Part shown: in pieces, positions 1 to 6,405 of the stretch | Layout of the letters: each line of letters starts with the position of its first letter | How positions within the stretch are numbered: position 1 is the first letter of the stretch | Assembly (NCBI GenBank): GCA_913046155.1 | Contig: CAJWRY010000039.1 | Span: 1-11,746, forward strand | Direction: 5' to 3' | Length of the DNA stretch: 11,746 bases | From: an uncultured Candidatus Nemicrothrix sp. | GTDB lineage: Bacteria > Actinomycetota > Acidimicrobiia > Acidimicrobiales > UBA8592 | Notes under the pieces: model-generated | What the model saw: the letters and a program-made list of their open reading frames with translations, nothing else | What the model was told of the DNA's origin: nothing | Database searches by the model: none | Position numbers and translations under genes: made by a program

Positions 1-622
1 TCCACATTTCTTCCGGAGGTTGAGTCCACGGGTCCTCTAGTGGGCCGCCTTCATAGGATATGTGTAGGAGGTTTGCGTCCATTGAGAAAGGTGATTCTTT
101 CCCTCTCTTCATTTCAACCGGTATTCCGTGCTCTTTTGCATACTTCATTAAGGATTCACGAGACCCAAGGGACCATTCCCGCCATGGAGCGATGACATGG
201 ATATTAGGGTTGAGGGCATAGGCGCCTAGTTCAAAACGTACTTGGTCATTGCCCTTGCCAGTTGCGCCATGACTAATGGCATCAGCTTTGGTTTCTTGAG
301 CTATTTCAACAAGTCTCTTCGCTATCAGGGGTCGAGCGATGGAAGTCCCGAGAAGATACTCCCCTTCATAAATTGCATTCGCTCTGAACATTGGGAATAC
401 AAAATCCGACACAAATTCCTCTTGTAGGTCTTCAACAAATATGGCATTGTCCGGAATCCCCATTGCAAGTGCCTTGGCACGAGCTGGCTCAACTTCTTCA
501 CCTTGCCCAATATCAGCTGTGAAGGTAACTACCTCACAGTTATAGGTTTCTTGTAACCATCTGAGGATAATTGATGTGTCTAATCCGCCTGAATAAGCCA
601 GAACTACTTTTGTGATATTCAT
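1..622 (-). CDS. argG: argininosuccinate synthase, 5' part (runs off left edge)
   Basis: Argininosuccinate synthase joins citrulline and aspartate with ATP, the penultimate cytoplasmic step of arginine synthesis. The window holds the first 207 codons; the family is usually about 400 residues, so roughly half is missing beyond position 1. The ATP-binding P-loop motif SGGLDTS lies at residues 11-17. Other family stretches are FTADIGQGEE, ISHGATGKGNDQVRFE (binding of ATP and citrulline/aspartate in the family) and NLLHISYEGG near the cut end. The frame is open to the edge. The ATG at 620-622 is preceded by AAAGGA with about 7 nt spacing, overlapping the end of argR; the gap to argR is 9 bp. It is the last arg gene visible; argH usually follows in this gene order but is outside the window. 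Confidence 0.97.
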   Translation of the reverse strand, partial: MNITKVVLAYSGGLDTSIILRWLQETYNCEVVTFTADIGQGEEVEPARAKALAMGIPDNAIFVEDLQEEFVSDFVFPMFRANAIYEGEYLLGTSIARPLIAKRLVEIAQETKADAISHGATGKGNDQVRFELGAYALNPNIHVIAPWREWSLGSRESLMKYAKEHGIPVEMKRGKESPFSMDANLLHISYEGGPLEDPWTQPPEEMW

Positions 623-631
623 GATTTTCCT

Positions 632-1096
632 TTATTGCTCTAATCCCGATAGTTCTCTTAGGGATTCAGATAAGTCTTTTCCTGACCATGTATGGCTAGC
701 CACCACCATGACAGTATCATCACCAGCGACTGTTCCGAGGACAGACTCCAATCCTGCTCTGTCCAACGCAGAAGCTACTACATGAGCTGAACCAGGAGGT
801 GTCCTCATCATTACTATGTTCCCTGAGACTCCTATTTCAACGACCCATTCGCCCAAGACCCGTTTCAGATGGTTCTCATGGACGTGCCTCTCACTAGGTA
901 GCTCAGGAATTGCGTAGACCATTGCACCGCCACTGACCCTCACCATGACTGACCCTAAGTCATCTAAGTCCCTTGATACTGTCGCTTGCGTGGCGTTTAT
1001 TCCTTGATCATTTAGGAGAGAAATTAGTTGCTCCTGCGAACTCACAAAGTTTTCAGCGAGTAACTGCGTTATTAAGTGCTGGCGTTGTTTTTTCAT
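632..1096 (-). CDS. argR: arginine repressor ArgR
   Basis: Arginine-dependent transcriptional repressor, 154 residues, the usual length. The N-terminal winged helix-turn-helix spans about residues 5-65, with the recognition segment TQATVSRDL at 36-44. The C-terminal domain, which makes the hexamer and binds L-arginine, spans about 80-150 and carries the family signature GTVAGDDT at 121-128; Asp126 and Asp127 correspond to the arginine-contacting pair in the family. One base separates it from argF, and a GAGGT ribosome binding site lies in the last argF codons. It sits inside the operon it should control, so it is probably autoregulated through the operators upstream of argC. AhrC/ArgR proteins can also act as activators, but the overlap of operator and promoter here points to repression. 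Confidence 0.97.
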   Translation of the reverse strand: MKKQRQHLITQLLAENFVSSQEQLISLLNDQGINATQATVSRDLDDLGSVMVRVSGGAMVYAIPELPSERHVHENHLKRVLGEWVVEIGVSGNIVMMRTPPGSAHVVASALDRAGLESVLGTVAGDDTVMVVASHTWSGKDLSESLRELSGLEQ

Positions 1097-1097
1097 A

Positions 1098-1994
1098 TTA
1101 AACCTCTTCGTTACTAAGAAGGAAAGCTATAGCACCCCTAGCGGAATGCATTCTGTTCTCAGCTTGCTTCCATATCCTGCTGTACGAACTGTCAAGAACC
1201 TCTTGTGTGACTTCTTCATTTGGGTGGGCGGGTAAACAATGCAAAAAAATAGATTCAGGGTCAGCTAATGAAAGCATTTCCATTGTTACCGTAAATCCGT
1301 TGAAGTCCCTGAGTCGAGTTGCGCTTTCCGCTTCTTGCCCCATTGATGTCCATACATCTGTGTAGATTACGTTCGCACCCTCTACAGCAGTTTCAGGTTC
1401 ACCCGTTTGTAAAATTTGACCGCCAACGGATTGAATTCTCTTAAGGCTGACCTCAGAGAATTCGTAACCTTTCGGCGATGCTACTCTGAATTCTACCCCT
1501 GCCATGAGGGATCCTATAGCTAGCGATTGGGCTACATTATTTGAGTCACCGATATAAGCGATTTTGAGTCCCTTTAGTTGTCCAAATTCTTGCTTGATTG
1601 TCAGTAAATCAGCTAACGCCTGAAGCGGGTGAGACTCATCAGAAAGCATATTGATTACTGGCACTGAAGAATACGCTGAAAGCTCAGAGACTGTTTCGTG
1701 CTCAAATACTCTTGCGCCTATCAGTGCGTGGTAGCAGGAAAGTGTTTTTGCGACGTCTCCGGTGCTCTCCCTTTTCCCAATTCCTACTTCATCAGGACGT
1801 ATTGTCACTGGGTGTCCACCAAGTTGCACGATAGCCATTTCCATCGAATTGCGTGTGCGATTCGAAGGCTTCTCAAAAAGCAAAGCCGCGCCTTTACCTA
1901 AAAGTAATTCTTCAGATCTTTGAGTTGAAAGAGAGAGAACCTTATCTAACTCTGTTGAATTAAGGTCATCAATTTCAAGAAGATGCCTGGGCAT
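1098..1994 (-). CDS. argF: ornithine carbamoyltransferase
   Basis: Transfers the carbamoyl group from carbamoyl phosphate to ornithine, giving citrulline. The protein has 298 residues, slightly short of the usual 305-335. The carbamoyl-phosphate loop reads SNRTR at 44-48 (usually STRTR). HPLQ at 122-125 replaces HPCQ/HPTQ, GDSNNV is at 149-154, and the ornithine-loop cysteine lies in HCLPA at 252-256. The following residues are HPNEEV where HRGEEV is common. All catalytic positions seem kept, so it should be active. The ATG at 1992-1994 is preceded by AAAGGA with about 8 nt spacing, inside argD. It overlaps argD by 20 bp, the only overlap of this size in the window. Aspartate carbamoyltransferase is the related alternative, but the HCLPA motif and the arg context favour ArgF. 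Confidence 0.96.
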   Translation of the reverse strand: MPRHLLEIDDLNSTELDKVLSLSTQRSEELLLGKGAALLFEKPSNRTRNSMEMAIVQLGGHPVTIRPDEVGIGKRESTGDVAKTLSCYHALIGARVFEHETVSELSAYSSVPVINMLSDESHPLQALADLLTIKQEFGQLKGLKIAYIGDSNNVAQSLAIGSLMAGVEFRVASPKGYEFSEVSLKRIQSVGGQILQTGEPETAVEGANVIYTDVWTSMGQEAESATRLRDFNGFTVTMEMLSLADPESIFLHCLPAHPNEEVTQEVLDSSYSRIWKQAENRMHSARGAIAFLLSNEEV

Positions 1995-3207
1995 TGAGTA
2001 TTCCTTTCAATATTTGCATTCCCTTTTGTATCTGGTCAGGAGACGTTGTGAGCGGTGGTGTTAATCGTAAAGCCGTTGGCGTAATAGGATTAACTAGCAA
2101 ACCCTTTATGGATGCTTCTGCAGCTACTTCTTTGCTGATAGCTTGATGCAGCTCAATTGCAAGCATCGCTCCGTTGCCACGGATTGAAATTACCTGAGGC
2201 ACTTCTGACATGCTTGTACGGATCTGTTCTTCAATTAACTGAGCCTTCAAGTTGTAGTTGTCTCTCTTCATGATTTCAAGAACTTTTCGCGCCACAGCCG
2301 TTCCTAAAGGATTACCTCCGTACGTGCTTCCATGGTCTCCTGCTTCAAATGAGGCTGCTAATTCTCTCTTCACCCACACAGCTCCGATTGGAAAGCCGTT
2401 TCCTAGCGCTTTCGCCATGCAGACAACATCTGGATTCAAGCCATAGTGCTGAAATGAAAACCATTCCCCTGTTCTGCATAAACCGCTCTGGACCTCATCA
2501 ACCATAAACAATAAGCCATGTTCTCTTGTTAGTGATTCTGCTTTCGATAGGTAATCAGAAGTATGTGGCCAGACTCCCCCTTCGCCTAAGATAGGTTCTA
2601 AGTGAACTGCTGCAGTTGTTTCGTCAACGGCACCATTGAGAGCTTCAATATCTCCTCTCGCTATGTGAGTAAAGCCTTGTGGCATGGGTGCAAATGGTTC
2701 ATGTTTGTGAGGCTGACCGCAAGCTGCGAGAGCTGCGAGAGTCCTTCCGTGAAAGGAATCAGTTGCAGTTAAAACTGTATATCTGCCCTTTGAAGTTGCT
2801 TTTCGGGCAATCTTAAAGGCAAGTTCATTAGCTTCCGCTCCTGAATTACAAAAGAAAACTTGCCCTGTCGGATTATACGGACTGTAACTTGGCTCATTGA
2901 TATGCCCTGTCACAGCTTTGTCAATCTCGATGGCAACATGATGGGCATGTTCAGTTGCCCAGTAGTTAGAAACCTGCGTTAACTTTCCCGCTTGCTCCCC
3001 TATTACCTCTGCAATTTCGGGGTTGGCATGACCTAATGATTGGACTGCTAATCCTCCCACAAAGTCTAAGTAACGTTTACCCTCGCTGTCCCAGAGTTCA
3101 GTTCCCTCTCCTCGTATGAACATGATGCTAGGGGCAGCGTAGGTTGGCATGATAGGGCAATTTTGTAACTCCCCCTCCACTCCCATATTTTCAGCATGTG
3201 ATGACAT
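1975..3207 (-). CDS. argD: acetylornithine aminotransferase
   Basis: Pyridoxal-phosphate enzyme of the class III aminotransferases. It converts N-acetylglutamate semialdehyde to N-acetylornithine with glutamate as amino donor. The length of 410 residues is normal. Visible landmarks are NSGAEANE at 121-128 (cofactor phosphate loop), HGRTLAAL at 153-160, the cofactor aspartate in DEVQSG at 237-242, the Schiff-base lysine Lys266 in MAKALGNGFPIGA, and HGSTYGGNPL at 292-301. The start ATG follows the argB TAG stop directly, with GAGGAG in the last argB codons as ribosome binding site, so the two are probably translationally coupled. In some bacteria this enzyme also serves succinyl-diaminopimelate transamination; that cannot be judged here. 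Confidence 0.96.
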   Translation of the reverse strand: MSSHAENMGVEGELQNCPIMPTYAAPSIMFIRGEGTELWDSEGKRYLDFVGGLAVQSLGHANPEIAEVIGEQAGKLTQVSNYWATEHAHHVAIEIDKAVTGHINEPSYSPYNPTGQVFFCNSGAEANELAFKIARKATSKGRYTVLTATDSFHGRTLAALAACGQPHKHEPFAPMPQGFTHIARGDIEALNGAVDETTAAVHLEPILGEGGVWPHTSDYLSKAESLTREHGLLFMVDEVQSGLCRTGEWFSFQHYGLNPDVVCMAKALGNGFPIGAVWVKRELAASFEAGDHGSTYGGNPLGTAVARKVLEIMKRDNYNLKAQLIEEQIRTSMSEVPQVISIRGNGAMLAIELHQAISKEVAAEASIKGLLVNPITPTALRLTPPLTTSPDQIQKGMQILKGILNAQASS

Positions 3208-4086
3208 CTAGCTCTCCTCAACAATCATTGTCCCGATTCCCTCATCAGTGAATAGTTCAAGAAGAACAACATGAGGGATCCTGCCATCAATAAGGTGTGC
3301 GCTCCCTACTCCTTGTTTCAGAGCATCAATGCAGGAGTTAACTTTAGGTATCATTCCGTCAGATACGCCCTTTGAAGCAATCATTCCTTCGACCTCTGAT
3401 GTTGTGACACTGGAAATTAAAGTACTGACATCGTTTTTATCAGAAAGAAGTCCTGGAACGTCTGAGAGGTATATGACTTTTTGGACTTTCATTGCGCCGG
3501 CTAGAGCACCTGCAGCTGTATCTGCGTTTATGTTATAACTTTGGCCTTTGTCGTCGATTCCAAGTGTTGATATGACTGGAATTTTGCCATCTTTAATGGC
3601 CACATTCAGTACATGAGGGGCGATGTTAGTTATTTTTCCCACGAAACCTAATTCTTTATTTATAGACGTTGCCGTGATCAAAGACTCGGTTTCGCCACTT
3701 AAACTAACCGCTGAACCGCCGAGTGACATTATCGCGTCAGCTATTCTTCTTCCAACTTGGTCTTTAAGAACTTTGCTGACGATTTTCAGGGTTTCCTGGT
3801 CTGTCACGCGTAGCCCGTCAATGAAACTAGTTTCTTTGCCAGCAAGTCCTAATTCATGCCCTATTTGAGGACCGCCACCATGTACGATGATTGGCTTTAT
3901 TCCGACTGAATGCAGTAGCACAACGTCTTCGGCCAAGCGATCAAATAACCTCTGATCCACAAGGGTGCTTCCACCTATTTTTATAAGTACGACTTTGTCA
4001 GAGAAGCGCTGTATATACGGCAAGGCCTCGATGAGGACTTGTGCACGGTCAGTGGGGAGATAATTTTTGATACCTACTTCGTTCAT
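3208..4086 (-). CDS. argB: acetylglutamate kinase
   Basis: Phosphorylates N-acetylglutamate with ATP, normally the controlled step of the acetylated arginine pathway. It has 292 residues of the amino-acid kinase fold. KIGGS at 36-40 holds the ATP-phosphate lysine, HGGGPQI at 69-75 the substrate loop, RVTD is at 93-96, NINADTAAG at 185-193, LSDVPGL at 207-213 and the nucleotide-side lysine segment GMIPKV at 244-249. The N-terminal stretch of about 30 residues before the kinase core (VLIEALPYIQRFSDK) matches the extra interlacing helix of hexameric, arginine-inhibited kinases, which the short E. coli type lacks. Feedback inhibition by arginine is therefore likely (inference). The start lies 7 bp after argJ and has an AGGA ribosome binding site. 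Confidence 0.97.
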   Translation of the reverse strand: MNEVGIKNYLPTDRAQVLIEALPYIQRFSDKVVLIKIGGSTLVDQRLFDRLAEDVVLLHSVGIKPIIVHGGGPQIGHELGLAGKETSFIDGLRVTDQETLKIVSKVLKDQVGRRIADAIMSLGGSAVSLSGETESLITATSINKELGFVGKITNIAPHVLNVAIKDGKIPVISTLGIDDKGQSYNINADTAAGALAGAMKVQKVIYLSDVPGLLSDKNDVSTLISSVTTSEVEGMIASKGVSDGMIPKVNSCIDALKQGVGSAHLIDGRIPHVVLLELFTDEGIGTMIVEES

Positions 4087-4093
4087 GGCGTTC

Positions 4094-5308
4094 CTACGAT
4101 CTGTACCCTGCGTTAATTTCGATATACCGCTCTGTTAGGTCACATGTCCACACCGTTGCCTGACAGCTCCCCAACCCGATATCAGCACGGATTTTTACGT
4201 TATCTTTTTGCAGATGCTGTGTAGCTTTCTTTTCGCTGTAAGAGGGGTTTTGTTGACCATTCTCAGCTACTAGCTCATCACCAATCCAAATACGAAGAAG
4301 GTCCCTATCTGCCTTTTCTCCTGATTTACCAACTGCCATGATAATGCGTCCCCAGTTGGCGTCTTCAGCTGCTATCGCTGTCTTTACCAGCGGTGAATTC
4401 GCGATACTCATTGCAATATTTTTTGCAGCGTGAGTAGTTTCAGCCCCGGTGACCTCTATCTCAACGAACTTTGTTGCTCCTTCGCCATCTTTGACAATTT
4501 GGTGTGCTAGATCTTTGAATACAAGTTGAAGAGCTGCTGCGAATGCTTCGGAGTTTTTGTCCCAAGCGTATTGTGATTTACCGGTCGCAAAAACCAAAAC
4601 AGAGTCACTGGTTGATGTGTCTGAATCAACTGTTATGCAGTTGAAGCTGCTACTTGCGGTCTCCTCAACTACTTTCTGCAAGTCATCGTGGCTAATCTTC
4701 ATATCAGTAAAAATGAAGGCAAGCATAGTTGCCATATCAGGTGCGATCATTCCGCTTCCTTTAGCTATCCCCACCACAACTGCATCTGTTCCGTTGATTT
4801 TGGCTGATGATCCTTTAGGGAAGGTATCGGTTGTAGTTATTGCTTCGGCAGCTTCCTTCCACAATGCTGTTCCAGATGCTTCAAGACTTTCTATCAAATG
4901 ATCAAAATGTCTCGTAAGTTCAATGGGTTCAAAAGCTTCTCCTATTACTCCTGTAGACGCAAGATATATGTGGCCTTTGGGGATCGAGAGGCTCTCGGAA
5001 AGTACTGCTGCTGACTTTTCAACTATTTGCTCGCCTTTAGCCCCCGTAAATGCGTTTGCGTTACCAGCGTTACAAATCAGTGCCCTTCCGTAGCCGAGCT
5101 GGAGATTTTCTTTGCACCAGTCGACGGGCGCCGACGCGCAAAGTGATCTTGTAAAAACTCCTGCTACGCGTGTTTCGTCTTCCATAGTGATCAGACATAA
5201 GTCGTCTCTGTTTTCATATCGCATACCGCTATGTGCTGTTGAAATGCTGATGCCTGGAACATTGGGCATATCGGGAAATTCTTCAGGTGCAAGGGGTGAG
5301 ATGGTCAT
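4094..5308 (-). CDS. argJ: glutamate N-acetyltransferase / ornithine acetyltransferase
   Basis: Moves the acetyl group from N-acetylornithine to glutamate, which recycles acetyl in the pathway; many family members also make acetylglutamate from acetyl-CoA. The 404-residue precursor should cleave itself before the nucleophile Thr194 in the motif APDMATMLAF (189-198). Further signatures are NAGNANAFTG at 80-89, STGVIGE at 118-124, TDTFPK at 160-165 and AEDANWGR at 314-321. DSDTSTSDS at 228-236 differs from the common DGDTSTNDS. The C-terminus INAGYRS and the CASAPVDWC segment look more like proteobacterial ArgJ than the usual actinobacterial form, by eye only. It starts 4 bp after argC with no clear ribosome binding site, so translation coupled to argC is likely. 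Whether it is mono- or bifunctional cannot be read from the sequence. Confidence 0.96.
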   Translation of the reverse strand: MTISPLAPEEFPDMPNVPGISISTAHSGMRYENRDDLCLITMEDETRVAGVFTRSLCASAPVDWCKENLQLGYGRALICNAGNANAFTGAKGEQIVEKSAAVLSESLSIPKGHIYLASTGVIGEAFEPIELTRHFDHLIESLEASGTALWKEAAEAITTTDTFPKGSSAKINGTDAVVVGIAKGSGMIAPDMATMLAFIFTDMKISHDDLQKVVEETASSSFNCITVDSDTSTSDSVLVFATGKSQYAWDKNSEAFAAALQLVFKDLAHQIVKDGEGATKFVEIEVTGAETTHAAKNIAMSIANSPLVKTAIAAEDANWGRIIMAVGKSGEKADRDLLRIWIGDELVAENGQQNPSYSEKKATQHLQKDNVKIRADIGLGSCQATVWTCDLTERYIEINAGYRS

Positions 5309-5312
5309 GGTT

Positions 5313-6347
5313 CTATGGGTAAAGGCCGACTACTGGGAGTCCCAGGGTTTCTTCAATTCCCATCGCTATATTCGCATTTTGGATAGCCATTCCTGAGGCT
5401 CCCTTTACGAGGTTGTCCAAAGTAACGATAGAGATCAATGTTTGTGTTCTTTCATCAACTCGAGCTGTGATGTGCACAGCGTTAGACCCGAGTGTTGCTT
5501 TTGTTGAGGGGGGACTTTCTGATACATAAATGAATGGTTCATGCCCGTAAGTTTCATGTAAGACTTCTAATGCTTTTTGAGTTGTTAGGGGATCTGAAAC
5601 CTTTCCATATGATGTAGCAATAATCCCCCTATTCATTGGCGCAAGGTGAGGTGTAAAAAGCACCTTCGTTTGTCTGGCACTGAAGTCAGACAATGCTTGC
5701 TCGATTTCTGGTGTATGCCTATGAGTTAGCAACCCGTAGGGTGTTACATTCTCATCAACTGCACAGAAAGTGGTGGTATCTTTTGGTGGTTTGCCGGCGC
5801 CACTTACTCCTGTAATGAGATTAATGACAATTGACGTGGCCTCAATGATCCCTTCTTTCAAAAAGGGCGCTAGAGAGAGAATTGAGGCAGCTGCGTTGCA
5901 CCCTGTGGCCGCGATGAGCTTTCCTCCTATGATCTCGTCTCGGAATAGCTCCGGTAAGCCATATATAGAGTTGGCTAGGTATTCAGGGCAGGCATGTTCC
6001 ATTGAATACCAGTCGATATAAGCTTGGGGGTCCTTTAAGCGAAAATCAGAACCAAGGTCAATTACGTGCCCTACGTTATTAAGGATTTGGGGGACGACGG
6101 TTTGACTTACCCCATGTGGTAAAGCGCAGAAGACAGCATCAAGTCCGTCCACAATCTCAGGTTTCATAGATTGGTAAGTAAGGTTTGGGTACGCCATAGC
6201 AAGGCTAGGGTAAATTTCGTGAACCATGCGGCCGGCCATGCTATCTCCGGTAACTACCTTGACCTGATATTCGGGGTGAGTCGTGAGGAGTCGCAGCAAT
6301 TCTGCACCTGTGTACCCAGACCCACCTACTATCCCTACTTGTTTCAT
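5313..6347 (-). CDS. argC: N-acetyl-gamma-glutamyl-phosphate reductase
   Basis: NADPH-dependent reductase that turns N-acetylglutamyl phosphate into the semialdehyde. It has 344 residues, a normal length. The Rossmann nucleotide loop GGSGYTGAELLRLL is at 8-21, CALPHGVS at 74-81, LGSDFRL at 98-104 and the catalytic cysteine is Cys150 in AATGCNAAAS. Most relatives have Pro-Gly-Cys there; Thr-Gly-Cys with a following Asn is atypical. PHLAPMNRG at 233-241 and GASGMAIQNAN near the end are family stretches. It is the first gene of the arg operon. The ATG at 6345-6347 has no ribosome binding site and lies about 9 nt after a TATAGT box, which suggests a leaderless message. Overlapping ARG-box palindromes lie just upstream. 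Confidence 0.96.
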   Translation of the reverse strand: MKQVGIVGGSGYTGAELLRLLTTHPEYQVKVVTGDSMAGRMVHEIYPSLAMAYPNLTYQSMKPEIVDGLDAVFCALPHGVSQTVVPQILNNVGHVIDLGSDFRLKDPQAYIDWYSMEHACPEYLANSIYGLPELFRDEIIGGKLIAATGCNAAASILSLAPFLKEGIIEATSIVINLITGVSGAGKPPKDTTTFCAVDENVTPYGLLTHRHTPEIEQALSDFSARQTKVLFTPHLAPMNRGIIATSYGKVSDPLTTQKALEVLHETYGHEPFIYVSESPPSTKATLGSNAVHITARVDERTQTLISIVTLDNLVKGASGMAIQNANIAMGIEETLGLPVVGLYP

Positions 6348-6355
6348 GAGAACAT

Positions 6356-6361
6356 ACTATA
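6356..6361 (-). promoter_or_regulatory. putative -10 box of the arg operon promoter
   Basis: On the minus strand the hexamer TATAGT (6361 down to 6356) fits the actinobacterial TANNNT -10 pattern. Eight bases separate it from the A of the argC ATG, so transcription would begin at or within a few bases of the start codon. No convincing -35 hexamer is seen at 16-18 bp spacing; that segment consists of the ARG-box repeats. Lack of a ribosome binding site before argC fits a leaderless transcript. This is prediction from spacing and sequence only. Confidence 0.5.
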
Positions 6362-6367
6362 CGAATT

Positions 6368-6405
6368 TATGCATATTTATGCATATTTATGCATATTTAT
6401 TCACG
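6368..6405 (-). promoter_or_regulatory. overlapping ARG boxes (ArgR operator)
   Basis: Three 18-bp windows, at 6368-6385, 6378-6395 and 6388-6405, fit the ARG-box shape TNTGMATWWWWATKCANA. The first two read TATGCATATTTATGCATA and are palindromic except for the central two bases. The third ends in TATTCA, equivalent to the classical TGAATA half-site. The E. coli and Bacillus consensus has GAAT where these have GCAT; GCAT-type half-sites are closer to those of Streptomyces. The block lies directly upstream of the probable argC -10 box and extends into the pheT stop codon. ArgR bound here would cover the region of the -35 contacts. A matching argR gene is in the same operon. Confidence 0.75.
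6371..6400. repeat. three exact tandem copies of a 10-bp unit
   Basis: The plus-strand unit GCATATTTAT occurs three times without mismatch at 6371-6380, 6381-6390 and 6391-6400. A degenerate copy with 7 of 10 matches precedes it at 6361-6370. Each junction makes the 8-bp palindrome TATGCATA (6368-6375, 6378-6385, 6388-6395). The period is close to one helical turn, so all copies would face the same side of the DNA. The array is the core of the ArgR operator described separately. Confidence 0.95.

Noticed and set aside
325..510. 61-codon minus-strand frame inside argG
   Set aside because: It is an off-frame reading of argG, which is open and conserved through this stretch.
1085..1105. AT-rich stretch at the argR start as a second ARG box
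   Set aside because: Only one half-site-like CATATTA is present with no matching partner at the right spacing.
2722..2739. Two tandem copies of AGCTGCGAG in argD
   Set aside because: The encoded Leu-Ala-Ala repeat has the normal family length at this place (HGRTLAALAACGQ), so it is not an insertion.
4557..4901. 114-codon plus-strand open frame
   Set aside because: It is antisense to argJ, including the region of its active-site threonine, and resembles no known protein.
6371..6400. Short tandem repeats as a CRISPR array or an iteron origin
   Set aside because: Units are 10 bp with no spacers, and their palindromic content and position before argC fit ArgR operators much better.
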